Source of the DNA: Lentzea cavernae
GTDB taxonomy: Bacteria; Actinomycetota; Actinomycetes; Mycobacteriales; Pseudonocardiaceae
DNA length: 64,000 nucleotides
Assembly (NCBI RefSeq): GCF_014653695.1
Contig: NZ_BNAR01000012.1
Coordinates: 62,001-126,000, forward strand
Reading direction: 5' to 3'
Part shown: piece after piece, positions 53,447 through 60,482 of the stretch
Position numbering within the stretch: the stretch's first letter is position 1
How the letters are laid out: every line of letters starts with the position of its first letter
Translations under genes and position numbers: made by a program
The notes under the pieces: model-generated
Seen by the model: the letters and a program-made list of their open reading frames with translations, nothing else
Told to the model about the DNA's origin: nothing
Database searches by the model: none

Positions 53447-53491
53447 CGCACCACCCGCGCGCAATGGCCTGACCAGCGCTTATCCACCCTC

Positions 53492-53569
53492 ATGCAAAAG
53501 ACGTTCGCGGACGTCCGCAAACGTCTTTTGCATGAGCGGCGTGTCGGGCGGACTGATATATCGGATATC
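53492..53569. repeat. Dispersed box-hairpin repeat, copy 6
   Basis: An inverted copy: a 42-bp palindrome at 53492-53533 (one mismatch, CGTTCGCG-GACGTC-CGCAAACG, ends ATGCAAAAG/CTTTTGCAT), 21 bp, then the box at 53555-53569, which on the minus strand reads GATATCC+GATATATC. The stop codon of the minus-strand VOC gene is inside the box. Confidence 0.92.
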
Positions 53570-54062
53570 ACACCGGGTCGGCCCACCGGACGCGCACGCG
53601 GTTGGTGATCGGCTCCGCGTCGTCGGTCCGCACGAACTCGAGCCACGGCCCCGGTTCGGGACGGACCGAGGCGAACCCGTCACCGCTGCGCACCACCGGG
53701 TGCCCGGTCGCCCGCGCCGACTCCAGCGGATCACGCGAGTCGACGACGACGGCCGCGATCACACCGGGGTACTCGGGCCGGGGTTCGAGGACGCAGAACT
53801 CGTTGCCCTGCGGATCGCGCAACACCACCCACGGCACGTCGGCCTGACCGACGTCGGCGTGTTCGGCGCCGAGCTTCAACGCCCGCGCCACGACATCCGC
53901 CTGGTGTTCGGGCGACGACGAGGCGAGATCGATGTGGATCCGGTTCTTCTCGATCTTCGGAACGTCGCTCCACACGAACGTCAGCTCGATCTCGTCACCG
54001 GCGAACTCGGACCAGAACGCGGCCAGGGCCGGGGGATCTGCGGACTCGAACGTGATTTCCAC
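53568..54062 (-). CDS. Glyoxalase/VOC-like protein
   Basis: A 164-aa protein with a vicinal-oxygen-chelate fold: EITFESADPPALAAFWSEFA, NRIHIDLAS and PWVVLRDPQGNEFCVLEP carry metal-site positions of the glyoxalase-like family. GTG 54062 is the only good start near the first strand. Ligand unknown. Its TGA is provided by repeat copy 6, and it is divergent from the PhoD-like gene with 24 bp between starts. Confidence 0.8.
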   Translation of the reverse strand: MEITFESADPPALAAFWSEFAGDEIELTFVWSDVPKIEKNRIHIDLASSSPEHQADVVARALKLGAEHADVGQADVPWVVLRDPQGNEFCVLEPRPEYPGVIAAVVVDSRDPLESARATGHPVVRSGDGFASVRPEPGPWLEFVRTDDAEPITNRVRVRWADPV

Positions 54063-54073
54063 CCGTGCGAGGG

Positions 54074-54079
54074 TACTGT
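54074..54079 (+). promoter_or_regulatory. -10 element for a leaderless PhoD-like transcript
   Basis: TACTGT, 7 bases before GTG 54087. Confidence 0.55.
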
Positions 54080-54086
54080 CTCGCGC

Positions 54087-55661
54087 GTGGCGAAGCTGGT
54101 GCTCGGACCTCTCCTCAGGTATGTCGACGACACGTCCGCGACGTTGTGGGTCGAGACGGACGCCTCCTGCGAGGTGACGATCGCCGGAAACACGGCCCGC
54201 ACGTTCCAGGCGGGGTCGCAGCACTACGCGCTCGTCCGGCTCGAGAACCTCGGTCCCCGCACCGAGTACGACGTCCGGCTGGACGGCGAGAAGGTCTGGC
54301 CGGAGCCGGACAGCGACTTCCCGAAGCCGGTGATCCGCACCGGCCAGGTCCGCCGGATCGCCTTCGGTTCGTGCCGTGCCGCGCCGTCCCAGCCCCTCGG
54401 CCCGGACGCGCTCGACGCGTTCGCGCAACGGCTCATGGCCGTGCCGGAGGAGGAGTGGCCGCAGGCGATGATCCTGCTGGGGGACCAGGTCTACGCCGAC
54501 GAACCCACCGACGCCACCAAGCAGTGGCTGCGCGACCGCAGGCGCGGCACGAAGGAACCCGACGGCGAGGTCGTCCACTTCGGCGAGTACGCCCGGCTCT
54601 ACCACGAGACCTGGGGCGACCCGGAGATCCGCTGGCTGCTGTCGGTCGTGCCGACGGCGATGATCTTCGACGACCACGACGTGCGCGACGACTGGAACAC
54701 CTCCGCGGTGTGGCGCAAGGAGATGGCGGAGAAGCCGTGGTGGCGCGACAGGATCCGCGGCGCCATCTCCTCGTACTGGGTCTACCAGCACCTGGGCAAC
54801 CTCAGCCCGGACGAGCTCGCCAAGAACTCCTTGTACGCCAAGGTGAAAGCCCAGGGCACGGACGTGCTGCCGATGCTGCTGGAGTTCGCCGAGGCGGCGG
54901 ACAAGGAGACCGAGGGCCGCAAGTCGACGTGGTGGAGCTTCCGCCGCGACTTCGGCCGCGCCCGGCTGCTCATGGTCGACACGCGCTCCGGCCGCATCCT
55001 CGAAGAGGGCAAGCGGCAGATGATCAACGACGACGAGTTCGACTGGATCGAGCGGAACACCGACACGAACGACGACGAGTACGACCACCTGCTGATCGGT
55101 TCGTCGCTGCCGTGGCTGATGCCGCACGCGCTCAGCCACCTCCAGTCCATCAACGAGATCGGCGCGAACAAGCCGGACTGGCAGGGCAAGGCCGCCGAGA
55201 GCATCAGGCAGGCAGTGGACCTGGAGCACTGGCCCGCGTTCCGCGAGTCGTTCGACCGGCTCTCGCGCATGATCGAGAAGGCGGCCGGCAACGGCGCGGC
55301 GACGGTGTGCGTGCTGTCCGGTGACGTCCACCACAGCTACGTCGCCGAGGCCGAGTTCCCCAGGCCCACCAAGGCCCTGGTCGCGCAGCTCGTGTGCTCG
55401 CCCATCCACAACGAGGCGCCGAAGGCGCTGCGGCCGGCGTTCCGGTTGTCGTGGTCGCGCGCGGCCTCGCGGGTGTTCCGCCGCCTCGCGACGAAGGTCG
55501 GCGTGCCGGAGGACCTGGTGCACTGGCGCAAGACCAGCGGTCCGCACTTCGGGAACTCCATCGCGTTGCTGGACTTCGACGGCCGCCTCGCCCGCTACCG
55601 GCTGTTGTCGGCGACGGGCGAGGAGACCGCGTCCGTCCTACTTGGTCGCGAGTCGGAGTAG
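54087..55661 (+). CDS. PhoD-like phosphatase without signal peptide
   Basis: A 524-aa metallophosphatase of the PhoD-like group: RIAFGSCRAA, ILLGDQVYADEPTD, MIFDDHDVRDDW and VLSGDVHHSYVAEAE hold the metal ligands. Secreted PhoD has a Tat signal; this one begins directly with a beta domain (LVLGPLLRYVDDTSATLWVE), so it should be cytoplasmic and act on an internal phosphoester. Its end overlaps the next minus-strand gene by 24 bp. Confidence 0.87.
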   Translation: MAKLVLGPLLRYVDDTSATLWVETDASCEVTIAGNTARTFQAGSQHYALVRLENLGPRTEYDVRLDGEKVWPEPDSDFPKPVIRTGQVRRIAFGSCRAAPSQPLGPDALDAFAQRLMAVPEEEWPQAMILLGDQVYADEPTDATKQWLRDRRRGTKEPDGEVVHFGEYARLYHETWGDPEIRWLLSVVPTAMIFDDHDVRDDWNTSAVWRKEMAEKPWWRDRIRGAISSYWVYQHLGNLSPDELAKNSLYAKVKAQGTDVLPMLLEFAEAADKETEGRKSTWWSFRRDFGRARLLMVDTRSGRILEEGKRQMINDDEFDWIERNTDTNDDEYDHLLIGSSLPWLMPHALSHLQSINEIGANKPDWQGKAAESIRQAVDLEHWPAFRESFDRLSRMIEKAAGNGAATVCVLSGDVHHSYVAEAEFPRPTKALVAQLVCSPIHNEAPKALRPAFRLSWSRAASRVFRRLATKVGVPEDLVHWRKTSGPHFGNSIALLDFDGRLARYRLLSATGEETASVLLGRESE

Positions 55662-56384
55662 AGCCCACAGCTGTGCGATCGCGTCGTCGTCGCCGACGGT
55701 CGTGACCATGCGGTCGGGCAACCGCCCCCACAGCCAGCGGTACATCGTCATCGGGCTCGCCGACACCTGCGCGTCGGCGGCGTGCGCGTCCTCCGGGTCG
55801 ACGACACGCCACGCCGCCGAGCCCTGCGGGCCGCAGCGCGTGAGCCACAGGTCGTCCTCGACCTGGATGGTGACGAGGCTGTCCCGCGACCCCCGCACCC
55901 CGAGCACGTCCAGCTTGTGCCCCAGCCACAACGTGAGCACCTCGTCGACGCCGTCGACCGCGACCTCGTCGTCGACGGCACCGACCTCCATGCCCGCGGC
56001 GCCCTGCACGTCCATGCGGTGCAGCGTCGTCTCGTGCGCGAGCCGGCGCCGCCAGAACCCGTAGTCCTGCCGATCAGGCCACCACGTCGCGCACGGCTCC
56101 TCCTCGTCGTGCGCTTCGAGCTCCGCGATCACGGCCTCCGCGCCCGACCGCATGAACTCCAGCGGGTCCTCACCCGGCGCCGGGTGGTCCTGCCACTCCC
56201 CGGCCACGGGTTCGCGGCCGAGTCTGATCCACGCCAGCGCGCCGCGATAACCGCCGCCGACGTGCCGCACGGTCTCCCCGAGGTTCAACCCGGGGCAGGC
56301 GGGCACGCCCTTGTGCGGTGGCTGGCCGATCGCGGACATGGCGAGCATGTCCGCCTCACGGCGCAATACGTCGAGCAGGTTCAC
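55638..56384 (-). CDS. Mycothiol-dependent maleylpyruvate isomerase family enzyme
   Basis: A 248-aa MDMPI/DinB-fold protein: N-terminal four-helix domain with PGLNLGETVRHVGGGYRGAL (His ligand), RRLAHETTLHRMDVQGAAG as the second metal region, and a C-terminal SCP2-like domain. Such enzymes use mycothiol and a metal for thiol transfer or isomerisation. Start GTG overlaps the HEPN stop by 4 bp, so the two form an operon. Confidence 0.85.
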   Translation of the reverse strand: MNLLDVLRREADMLAMSAIGQPPHKGVPACPGLNLGETVRHVGGGYRGALAWIRLGREPVAGEWQDHPAPGEDPLEFMRSGAEAVIAELEAHDEEEPCATWWPDRQDYGFWRRRLAHETTLHRMDVQGAAGMEVGAVDDEVAVDGVDEVLTLWLGHKLDVLGVRGSRDSLVTIQVEDDLWLTRCGPQGSAAWRVVDPEDAHAADAQVSASPMTMYRWLWGRLPDRMVTTVGDDDAIAQLWALLRLATK

Positions 56385-56812
56385 CGCCTCGCCTCGCTCA
56401 TCACGCGGTCGACGAGCGTCACGAACAGATGGGTCTGGCGCACCAGATCGTCAGCCGTGCGCGCGTTGACGTGCCGGGTGATCCCCGCGAGCACAGCGGC
56501 CCGTGTGGACGACCACGACGCGAAGAAAGCGGCCCACTCACTCATCTCCGGCGCGATCGCGCCGAGCAGCACCCACGCGCTGGTCGGCCTCGACCGCCCG
56601 CGATGGGGCCGTCCTCTCAGGGCGAGCACCGCGGCGGCGGCGCGCAACGCGGCGAGGTAAGCGGTCGCGAACCGCTCGGAGGGTTCGGGCGTGCGCTCCG
56701 ACTCGGCGAGCGAGTCACGGGCCTGCCGCAGCAGGGCCAGCGCGGACGCGGGTGGCAGCGGAATCGGGACGGGTACGGGGAAGGCTGCCGGATTCGAAAG
56801 ATCGGCTGTCAT
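56381..56812 (-). CDS. SAV_6107-type HEPN domain protein
   Basis: A 143-aa helical protein: ALALLRQARDSLAESERTPEP, FATAYLAALRAAAAVLALRG and a region TSAWVLLGAIAPEMSEWAAFFAS fit the HEPN_SAV_6107 family. HEPN domains are often RNases or stress proteins; the RX4-6H motif is not clear here. ATG 56812 has GAGGAGG. The promoter region carries a perfect SOS box at 56919-56934, so it is likely damage-inducible. Confidence 0.82.
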   Translation of the reverse strand: MTADLSNPAAFPVPVPIPLPPASALALLRQARDSLAESERTPEPSERFATAYLAALRAAAAVLALRGRPHRGRSRPTSAWVLLGAIAPEMSEWAAFFASWSSTRAAVLAGITRHVNARTADDLVRQTHLFVTLVDRVMSEARR

Positions 56813-56869
56813 CTCGGCCTCCTCGTGGCGTCGGTGAACGACGTCACCGCCGAGGGGAAGCCGGCGGCT

Positions 56870-56906
56870 CTCGGAGGTGGGGTGCTTCCCCCACCCCACC
56901 TCCGAG
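56870..56906. other. Hairpin in the HEPN leader
   Basis: A perfect 14-bp stem, 56870-56883 with 56893-56906, lies between the SOS box and the HEPN start. It might act as an attenuator or as a terminator. Confidence 0.5.
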
Positions 56907-56918
56907 GCATGGTGAGAC

Positions 56919-56934
56919 TCGAACACATGTTCGA
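56919..56934. promoter_or_regulatory. SOS box (LexA site)
   Basis: TCGAAC-ACAT-GTTCGA matches the mycobacterial LexA consensus TCGAAC-N4-GTTCGA at every defined base and extends to a 9-bp-arm palindrome (56916-56937). It is 107 bp ahead of the HEPN gene and 81 bp ahead of the YbaK-like gene on the other strand. Confidence 0.8.
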
Positions 56935-57015
56935 GTCCCCATCAGCGTAGCTCCCGGCCGATGGATTCCTCAACCCGCCCCACCACACAGGCGCGAGTCG
57001 TGGTCTGATGGTGAT

Positions 57016-57504
57016 GTGAGTTCGCTCGAACACCCCGGAATCCGCAAGGTCGCGGAAGCCCTGCCGCCCGCCACCGCCGCACGCATCGTCGTGCTGCCGG
57101 ACGCGGCGCGAACCGCGGCCGCCGCGGCGCAGGCGGTGGGCGTGCAGGTCGGCGCGATCGCGAACAGCCTGGTCTTCGCCGCCGTGCGCGACGGGGAGGC
57201 GGCCCCGCTGCTGGTTCTGACCTCGGGCGCGCATCGCGCGGACACGTCACTGGTCGCCGCACTGGTGGGGGCGGACGCGGTCAAGCGCGCCGACCCCGAG
57301 TTCGTCCGCGAGCACACGGGCCAGGTGATCGGCGGCGTGTCGCCCGTCGGGCACCCGGCGCCGATCGAGACCGTGGTGGACGAGTCGCTGTCCGGCTACG
57401 AGGAGATCTGGGCGGCCGCGGGCCACCCGCACGCCGTCTACCCCACGACCTTCGCCGACCTGGTGGCGCTGACCGGCGGCCGCGTCGCGGCGGTGTCGGC
57501 ATGA
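57016..57504 (+). CDS. YbaK/EbsC-family aminoacyl-tRNA deacylase
   Basis: A 162-aa editing-domain protein. GAIANSLVFAAVRDGEAAPLLV, VKRADPEFVREHTGQVIGGVSPVG (in part) and the conserved Lys and GXXXP region match YbaK/ProX proteins that hydrolyse mischarged Cys- or Ala-tRNAPro. GTG 57016 chosen from the frame and the family N-terminus. ATGA overlap with the GNAT gene. Confidence 0.88.
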   Translation: MSSLEHPGIRKVAEALPPATAARIVVLPDAARTAAAAAQAVGVQVGAIANSLVFAAVRDGEAAPLLVLTSGAHRADTSLVAALVGADAVKRADPEFVREHTGQVIGGVSPVGHPAPIETVVDESLSGYEEIWAAAGHPHAVYPTTFADLVALTGGRVAAVSA

Positions 57505-58061
57505 CGGCCTCGCCGCGCCTCGAGCGCATCGTCGAGATGACCGCCGCGGAGCTGAACGTCCGGCTGGGTGAAGCGCTCGCGCTGTACGTGACGGCGATGA
57601 ACTACCCGCCCGCCACCGTCGAGCAGCGCGCGCCGATGTGGCTCGCGCACATGATGCGCGAGGACTGGCGCTGCGTCGTCGCGCTGGGCGAGCAGGACGA
57701 GCTCGTCGGCATCGGCTACGGCTACCGCGGCGCGTCCGGCCAGTGGTGGCACGAGCAGGTGCGGCGCGGGCTGATGCAGGTGTCGCCGCCCGCCGTCGTC
57801 GACGAATGGCTCACCGACTACTTCGAGCTGACCGAACTGCACGTGCTGCCGCGCGCGCAGGGCCGCGGCCTCGGCGAAGACCTGCTGCGCAGGCTCATGG
57901 AGGGCGTGCCGTCCTCCCGCGTGCTGCTGTCCACGCCTGAAGGCCCGAGCAAGGCGTGGAAGCTCTACCGCCGCGTTGGCTTCCTGGACGTGCTGCGGCA
58001 CTACCAGTTCACCGGCGACCCGCGCCCGTTCGCGGTCCTCGGCCGCACGCTGCCCTTCTGA
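57501..58061 (+). CDS. GNAT N-acetyltransferase
   Basis: A 186-aa acetyltransferase. ELTELHVLPRAQGRGLGEDLL holds the Q/RxxGxG/A acetyl-CoA loop (RAQGRGLG), and SKAWKLYRRVGF the C-terminal motif. Acceptor unknown. Translationally coupled to the YbaK-like gene. Confidence 0.88.
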   Translation: MTASPRLERIVEMTAAELNVRLGEALALYVTAMNYPPATVEQRAPMWLAHMMREDWRCVVALGEQDELVGIGYGYRGASGQWWHEQVRRGLMQVSPPAVVDEWLTDYFELTELHVLPRAQGRGLGEDLLRRLMEGVPSSRVLLSTPEGPSKAWKLYRRVGFLDVLRHYQFTGDPRPFAVLGRTLPF

Positions 58062-58197
58062 CCCCCACCTGATTCCGCGCGCGCTGACCTCCTCGGCGCG
58101 CACCGCTGGCGTGCGCCGACCCAGGCCTGACTGGCATCCGTCGCCGCCGTGGCAAGCACAGATTCCCTCCTGCTCGACCACATCGAGCGTCCCGGCT

Positions 58198-58357
58198 TAT
58201 GCCAAAAACGTTTGCGGACGTCCGCAAAAGTCCCATTGCAATGGCTGTGAGGGCGGTGCGTTGTGGGTGTGTGGAGGTCGTATATCGCCAGTTCAAGAGC
58301 GTGAGGGTTGCGATCATTCGACCCGAACCCTACTCTCGCCAATATGCAATATATTGG
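58198..58357. repeat. Dispersed box-hairpin repeat, copy 7
   Basis: An inverted, diverged copy. The palindrome at 58198-58240 has CGTTTGCG-GACGTC-CGCAAAAG with outer TTATGCC and CATTGCAA. After about 98 bp the box appears on the minus strand as CATATCC+AATATATT (58345-58360 region), forming CCAATAT-N5-ATATTGG (58339-58357) over the gntR start. A partial TATATCGCC lies at 58281-58289. Confidence 0.7.
58331..58357 (+). promoter_or_regulatory. Leaderless gntR promoter with operator over the start codon
   Basis: TACTCT (58331-58336) is a -10, 7 bases before ATG 58344; TTGCGA (58306-58311) is a possible -35. The palindrome CCAATAT-GCAAT-ATATTGG (58339-58357) covers the transcription and translation start, a place for autorepression. 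Confidence 0.5.
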
Positions 58358-58973
58358 ATATGGGTCACTGAAGGAGCGGGCGGCGGCCGAGATCCGATCG
58401 GCGATCGTGCGCGGCGACCTCGAGCCGGGCACGCCCATCAAGGACGTCGAACTGGCGGAGCGGCTCGGCCTGTCCCGCACCCCGGTGCGGGAGGCGCTCG
58501 CGACGCTGACCGACGAGGGCCTGGTCGAGACCAAGCCCCACGCCTACACCCGTGTCACCGCGCTGGAAGCCGAACCCGTGCGCGACGCACTCGTCGTCGT
58601 GCAGTCCATGCACGCCCTCGCCGTCGGCATCGCGACACCGAAGATGAACGTCGAGGACATCGTCGCGATGCGCGCCGCGAACAAGGCCTTCAAGAAGGCG
58701 CTCGACGCCGACGACGCCGTCGCCGCGCTGGCCGCCGACGACGAGTTCCACGCGGTGGCCGTCCACCGCTGCGACAACTTCGCGATCGCCGCGACCATCG
58801 ACCGCTTCACCCCGCTGGTGCGGCGGGCCGAGCACAGCCGGTTCTCGTCGCCGAACGCCCGCCACTCCGTCACCCAGCACCAGCAGATCATCGAGGCGTG
58901 CGAGAACGGCGACCCCGTGCTGGCCGCCTCCCTGGTCGACGAGAACTGGAACACCCTGGAGGCCGAGCTGTGA
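58344..58973 (+). CDS. GntR-family (FCD) regulator of acdS
   Basis: A 209-aa regulator. The wHTH has [20 protein letters not shown] and [17 protein letters not shown]; the C-terminal all-helical FCD domain has a metal-site His series ([12 protein letters not shown]). GntR genes upstream of ACC deaminase genes are known in actinobacteria. It overlaps acdS by GTGA, so the regulator and enzyme are one operon, probably controlled by the palindrome at the gntR start. Confidence 0.9.
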   Translation: MQYIGYGSLKERAAAEIRSAIVRGDLEPGTPIKDVELAERLGLSRTPVREALATLTDEGLVETKPHAYTRVTALEAEPVRDALVVVQSMHALAVGIATPKMNVEDIVAMRAANKAFKKALDADDAVAALAADDEFHAVAVHRCDNFAIAATIDRFTPLVRRAEHSRFSSPNARHSVTQHQQIIEACENGDPVLAASLVDENWNTLEAEL

Positions 58974-59956
58974 ACAGGTTCCCGCTTCTCTTCGGGCCCT
59001 CGCCCGTCCACCGCCTCGACCGCCTCACCGCGCACCTCGGTGGTGCCGCGGTCTGGGCCAAGCGCGAGGACTGCAACTCCGGTCTCGCCTACGGCGGCAA
59101 CAAGACCCGCAAGCTCGAGTACCTCGTCGCCGACGCGCTGGCCACGGGCTGCGACACCCTCGTGTCGATCGGCGGCATCCAGTCCAACCACACCCGCCAG
59201 GTCGCGGCCGCCGCGGCCAGGGCCGGCCTCAAGGCCGTGCTGGTGCAGGAGAGCTGGGTCGACTGGGAGGACGTGGGCAGCGACCGGGTCGGCAACATCC
59301 TGCTCAGCCGCATGATGGGAGCCGACGTCCGGCTGGTGAGCGCCGAGTTCGGCATCGGCGTCAAACCCGCCTGGGAACAGGCGATCGAAGAGGTCCGCGC
59401 GAACGGAGGCAAGCCCTACCCGATCCCCGCCGGCGCCTCCGACCACCCGCTGGGCGGCATGGGCTTCGCGAACTGGGCCGACGAGGTCCGCCAGCAGGAG
59501 GCCCAGCTCGGCGTCTTCTTCGACACGATCATCGTCTGCTCGGTCACCGGCAGCACCCAGGCGGGCATGGTCGCCGGATTCGCGAACGACACAGGCCGTC
59601 GCGTGCTGGGCATCGACGCGTCCGCCAAGCCCGCCGAGACCCTCGACCAGATCACCCGCATCGCGCACAACACCGCCAAGCTGCGCGAGGTCACGGTGTC
59701 CGAAGAGGACATCCTCCTCGACGACCGCTTCCACGGCGGCACCTACGGCATCGCCGACGAGTCCACGGTGGACGGCATGCGCCTGGGCGCGAGCCTCGAA
59801 GGCATGATCACCGACCCGGTCTACGAGGGGAAGTCCCTGGCGGGGCTCATCCACCTCGTGTCGTCGGGCGAGATCGGCCGCGACTCCACGGTCCTCTACG
59901 CGCACCTCGGTGGCCAGCCGGCGCTGAACGCCTACAGCTCGCTGTTCCCGCAGTAG
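58970..59956 (+). CDS. acdS: 1-aminocyclopropane-1-carboxylate deaminase
   Basis: A 328-aa PLP enzyme that splits ACC, the plant ethylene precursor, to 2-oxobutyrate and ammonia. [22 protein letters not shown] (in part: [11 protein letters not shown]) has the PLP Lys, [14 protein letters not shown] the nucleophile Ser, and [14 protein letters not shown] the active-site Tyr region. Residue pattern fits AcdS rather than D-cysteine desulfhydrase, though the two are close. It suggests a plant-associated or rhizosphere lifestyle. Confidence 0.9.
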   Translation: MNRFPLLFGPSPVHRLDRLTAHLGGAAVWAKREDCNSGLAYGGNKTRKLEYLVADALATGCDTLVSIGGIQSNHTRQVAAAAARAGLKAVLVQESWVDWEDVGSDRVGNILLSRMMGADVRLVSAEFGIGVKPAWEQAIEEVRANGGKPYPIPAGASDHPLGGMGFANWADEVRQQEAQLGVFFDTIIVCSVTGSTQAGMVAGFANDTGRRVLGIDASAKPAETLDQITRIAHNTAKLREVTVSEEDILLDDRFHGGTYGIADESTVDGMRLGASLEGMITDPVYEGKSLAGLIHLVSSGEIGRDSTVLYAHLGGQPALNAYSSLFPQ

Positions 59957-60482
59957 GCCGAGGGACGGCGAGGAACCACGCGCGGCACGACAGTGGGGGT
60001 GTGACGGGCGGGCACGTCATGCCGAATCCACCGTGTTGGTGTGGCGGGTGGGCGTGACGGGTGGAGCCCGCCAGGCTGAATAGGCTCCTCATGCCGAGTC
60101 GTGGAAACCGACCTGTCGGGGCGATCCTTGCCAGACCGGTGCGCCAGCCCAAGCCCTGTCAGGCCAAGCGGGAGAGCGAGCCCATCCAGCCAAGCTCATC
60201 AGACAGATGCACCAAGTCAGCCCTGTCGGGCCAAGCTCGCCACGCGGGTGAGCCAGCTCGGGCCCGTCAGGTCGAGCGCGGAAGAGCGAGCCCCCGGCCT
60301 AGCTCACCAGGCAGGTGCGCCAGCCCGCGCCCTGTCAGACCGAGCACGGAAGAGCGAGCCCGCCCGGCCAGGCTTGTCGGGCAGGTGCGCCCGCACGACC
60401 AAGCCCGTCAGGCAGGCGCGACAAGAGCGAGCGCGGTGGGCCGAGCGCGGCATGGCGGGTGGAGCCGGTGGGAAGGCTGCGG
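59957..60482. other. Non-coding region between acdS and lhr
   Basis: 526 bp without a convincing gene. The first 180 bp are G-rich with short repeats of GTGACGGG; the rest is the tandem repeat at 60138-60450. Both strands are open over long stretches, but the frames follow the repeat and resemble no family. Confidence 0.6.
60138..60450. repeat. Degenerate minisatellite, unit about 68 bp
   Basis: Units begin with GGTGCGCCAGCCC or a variant at 60138, 60206, 60247, 60314 and 60384, so four spacings of 68, 41, 67 and 70 bp. Each repeats CCTGTCAGGC-like and AGAGCGAGCCC-like segments. The 41-bp unit is an internal deletion. Confidence 0.75.

Noticed and set aside
56926-56940. GTTCGAGTCCCC resembling a tRNA T-arm
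   Set aside because: No acceptor or anticodon stems can be formed around it; the sequence is explained by the SOS palindrome.
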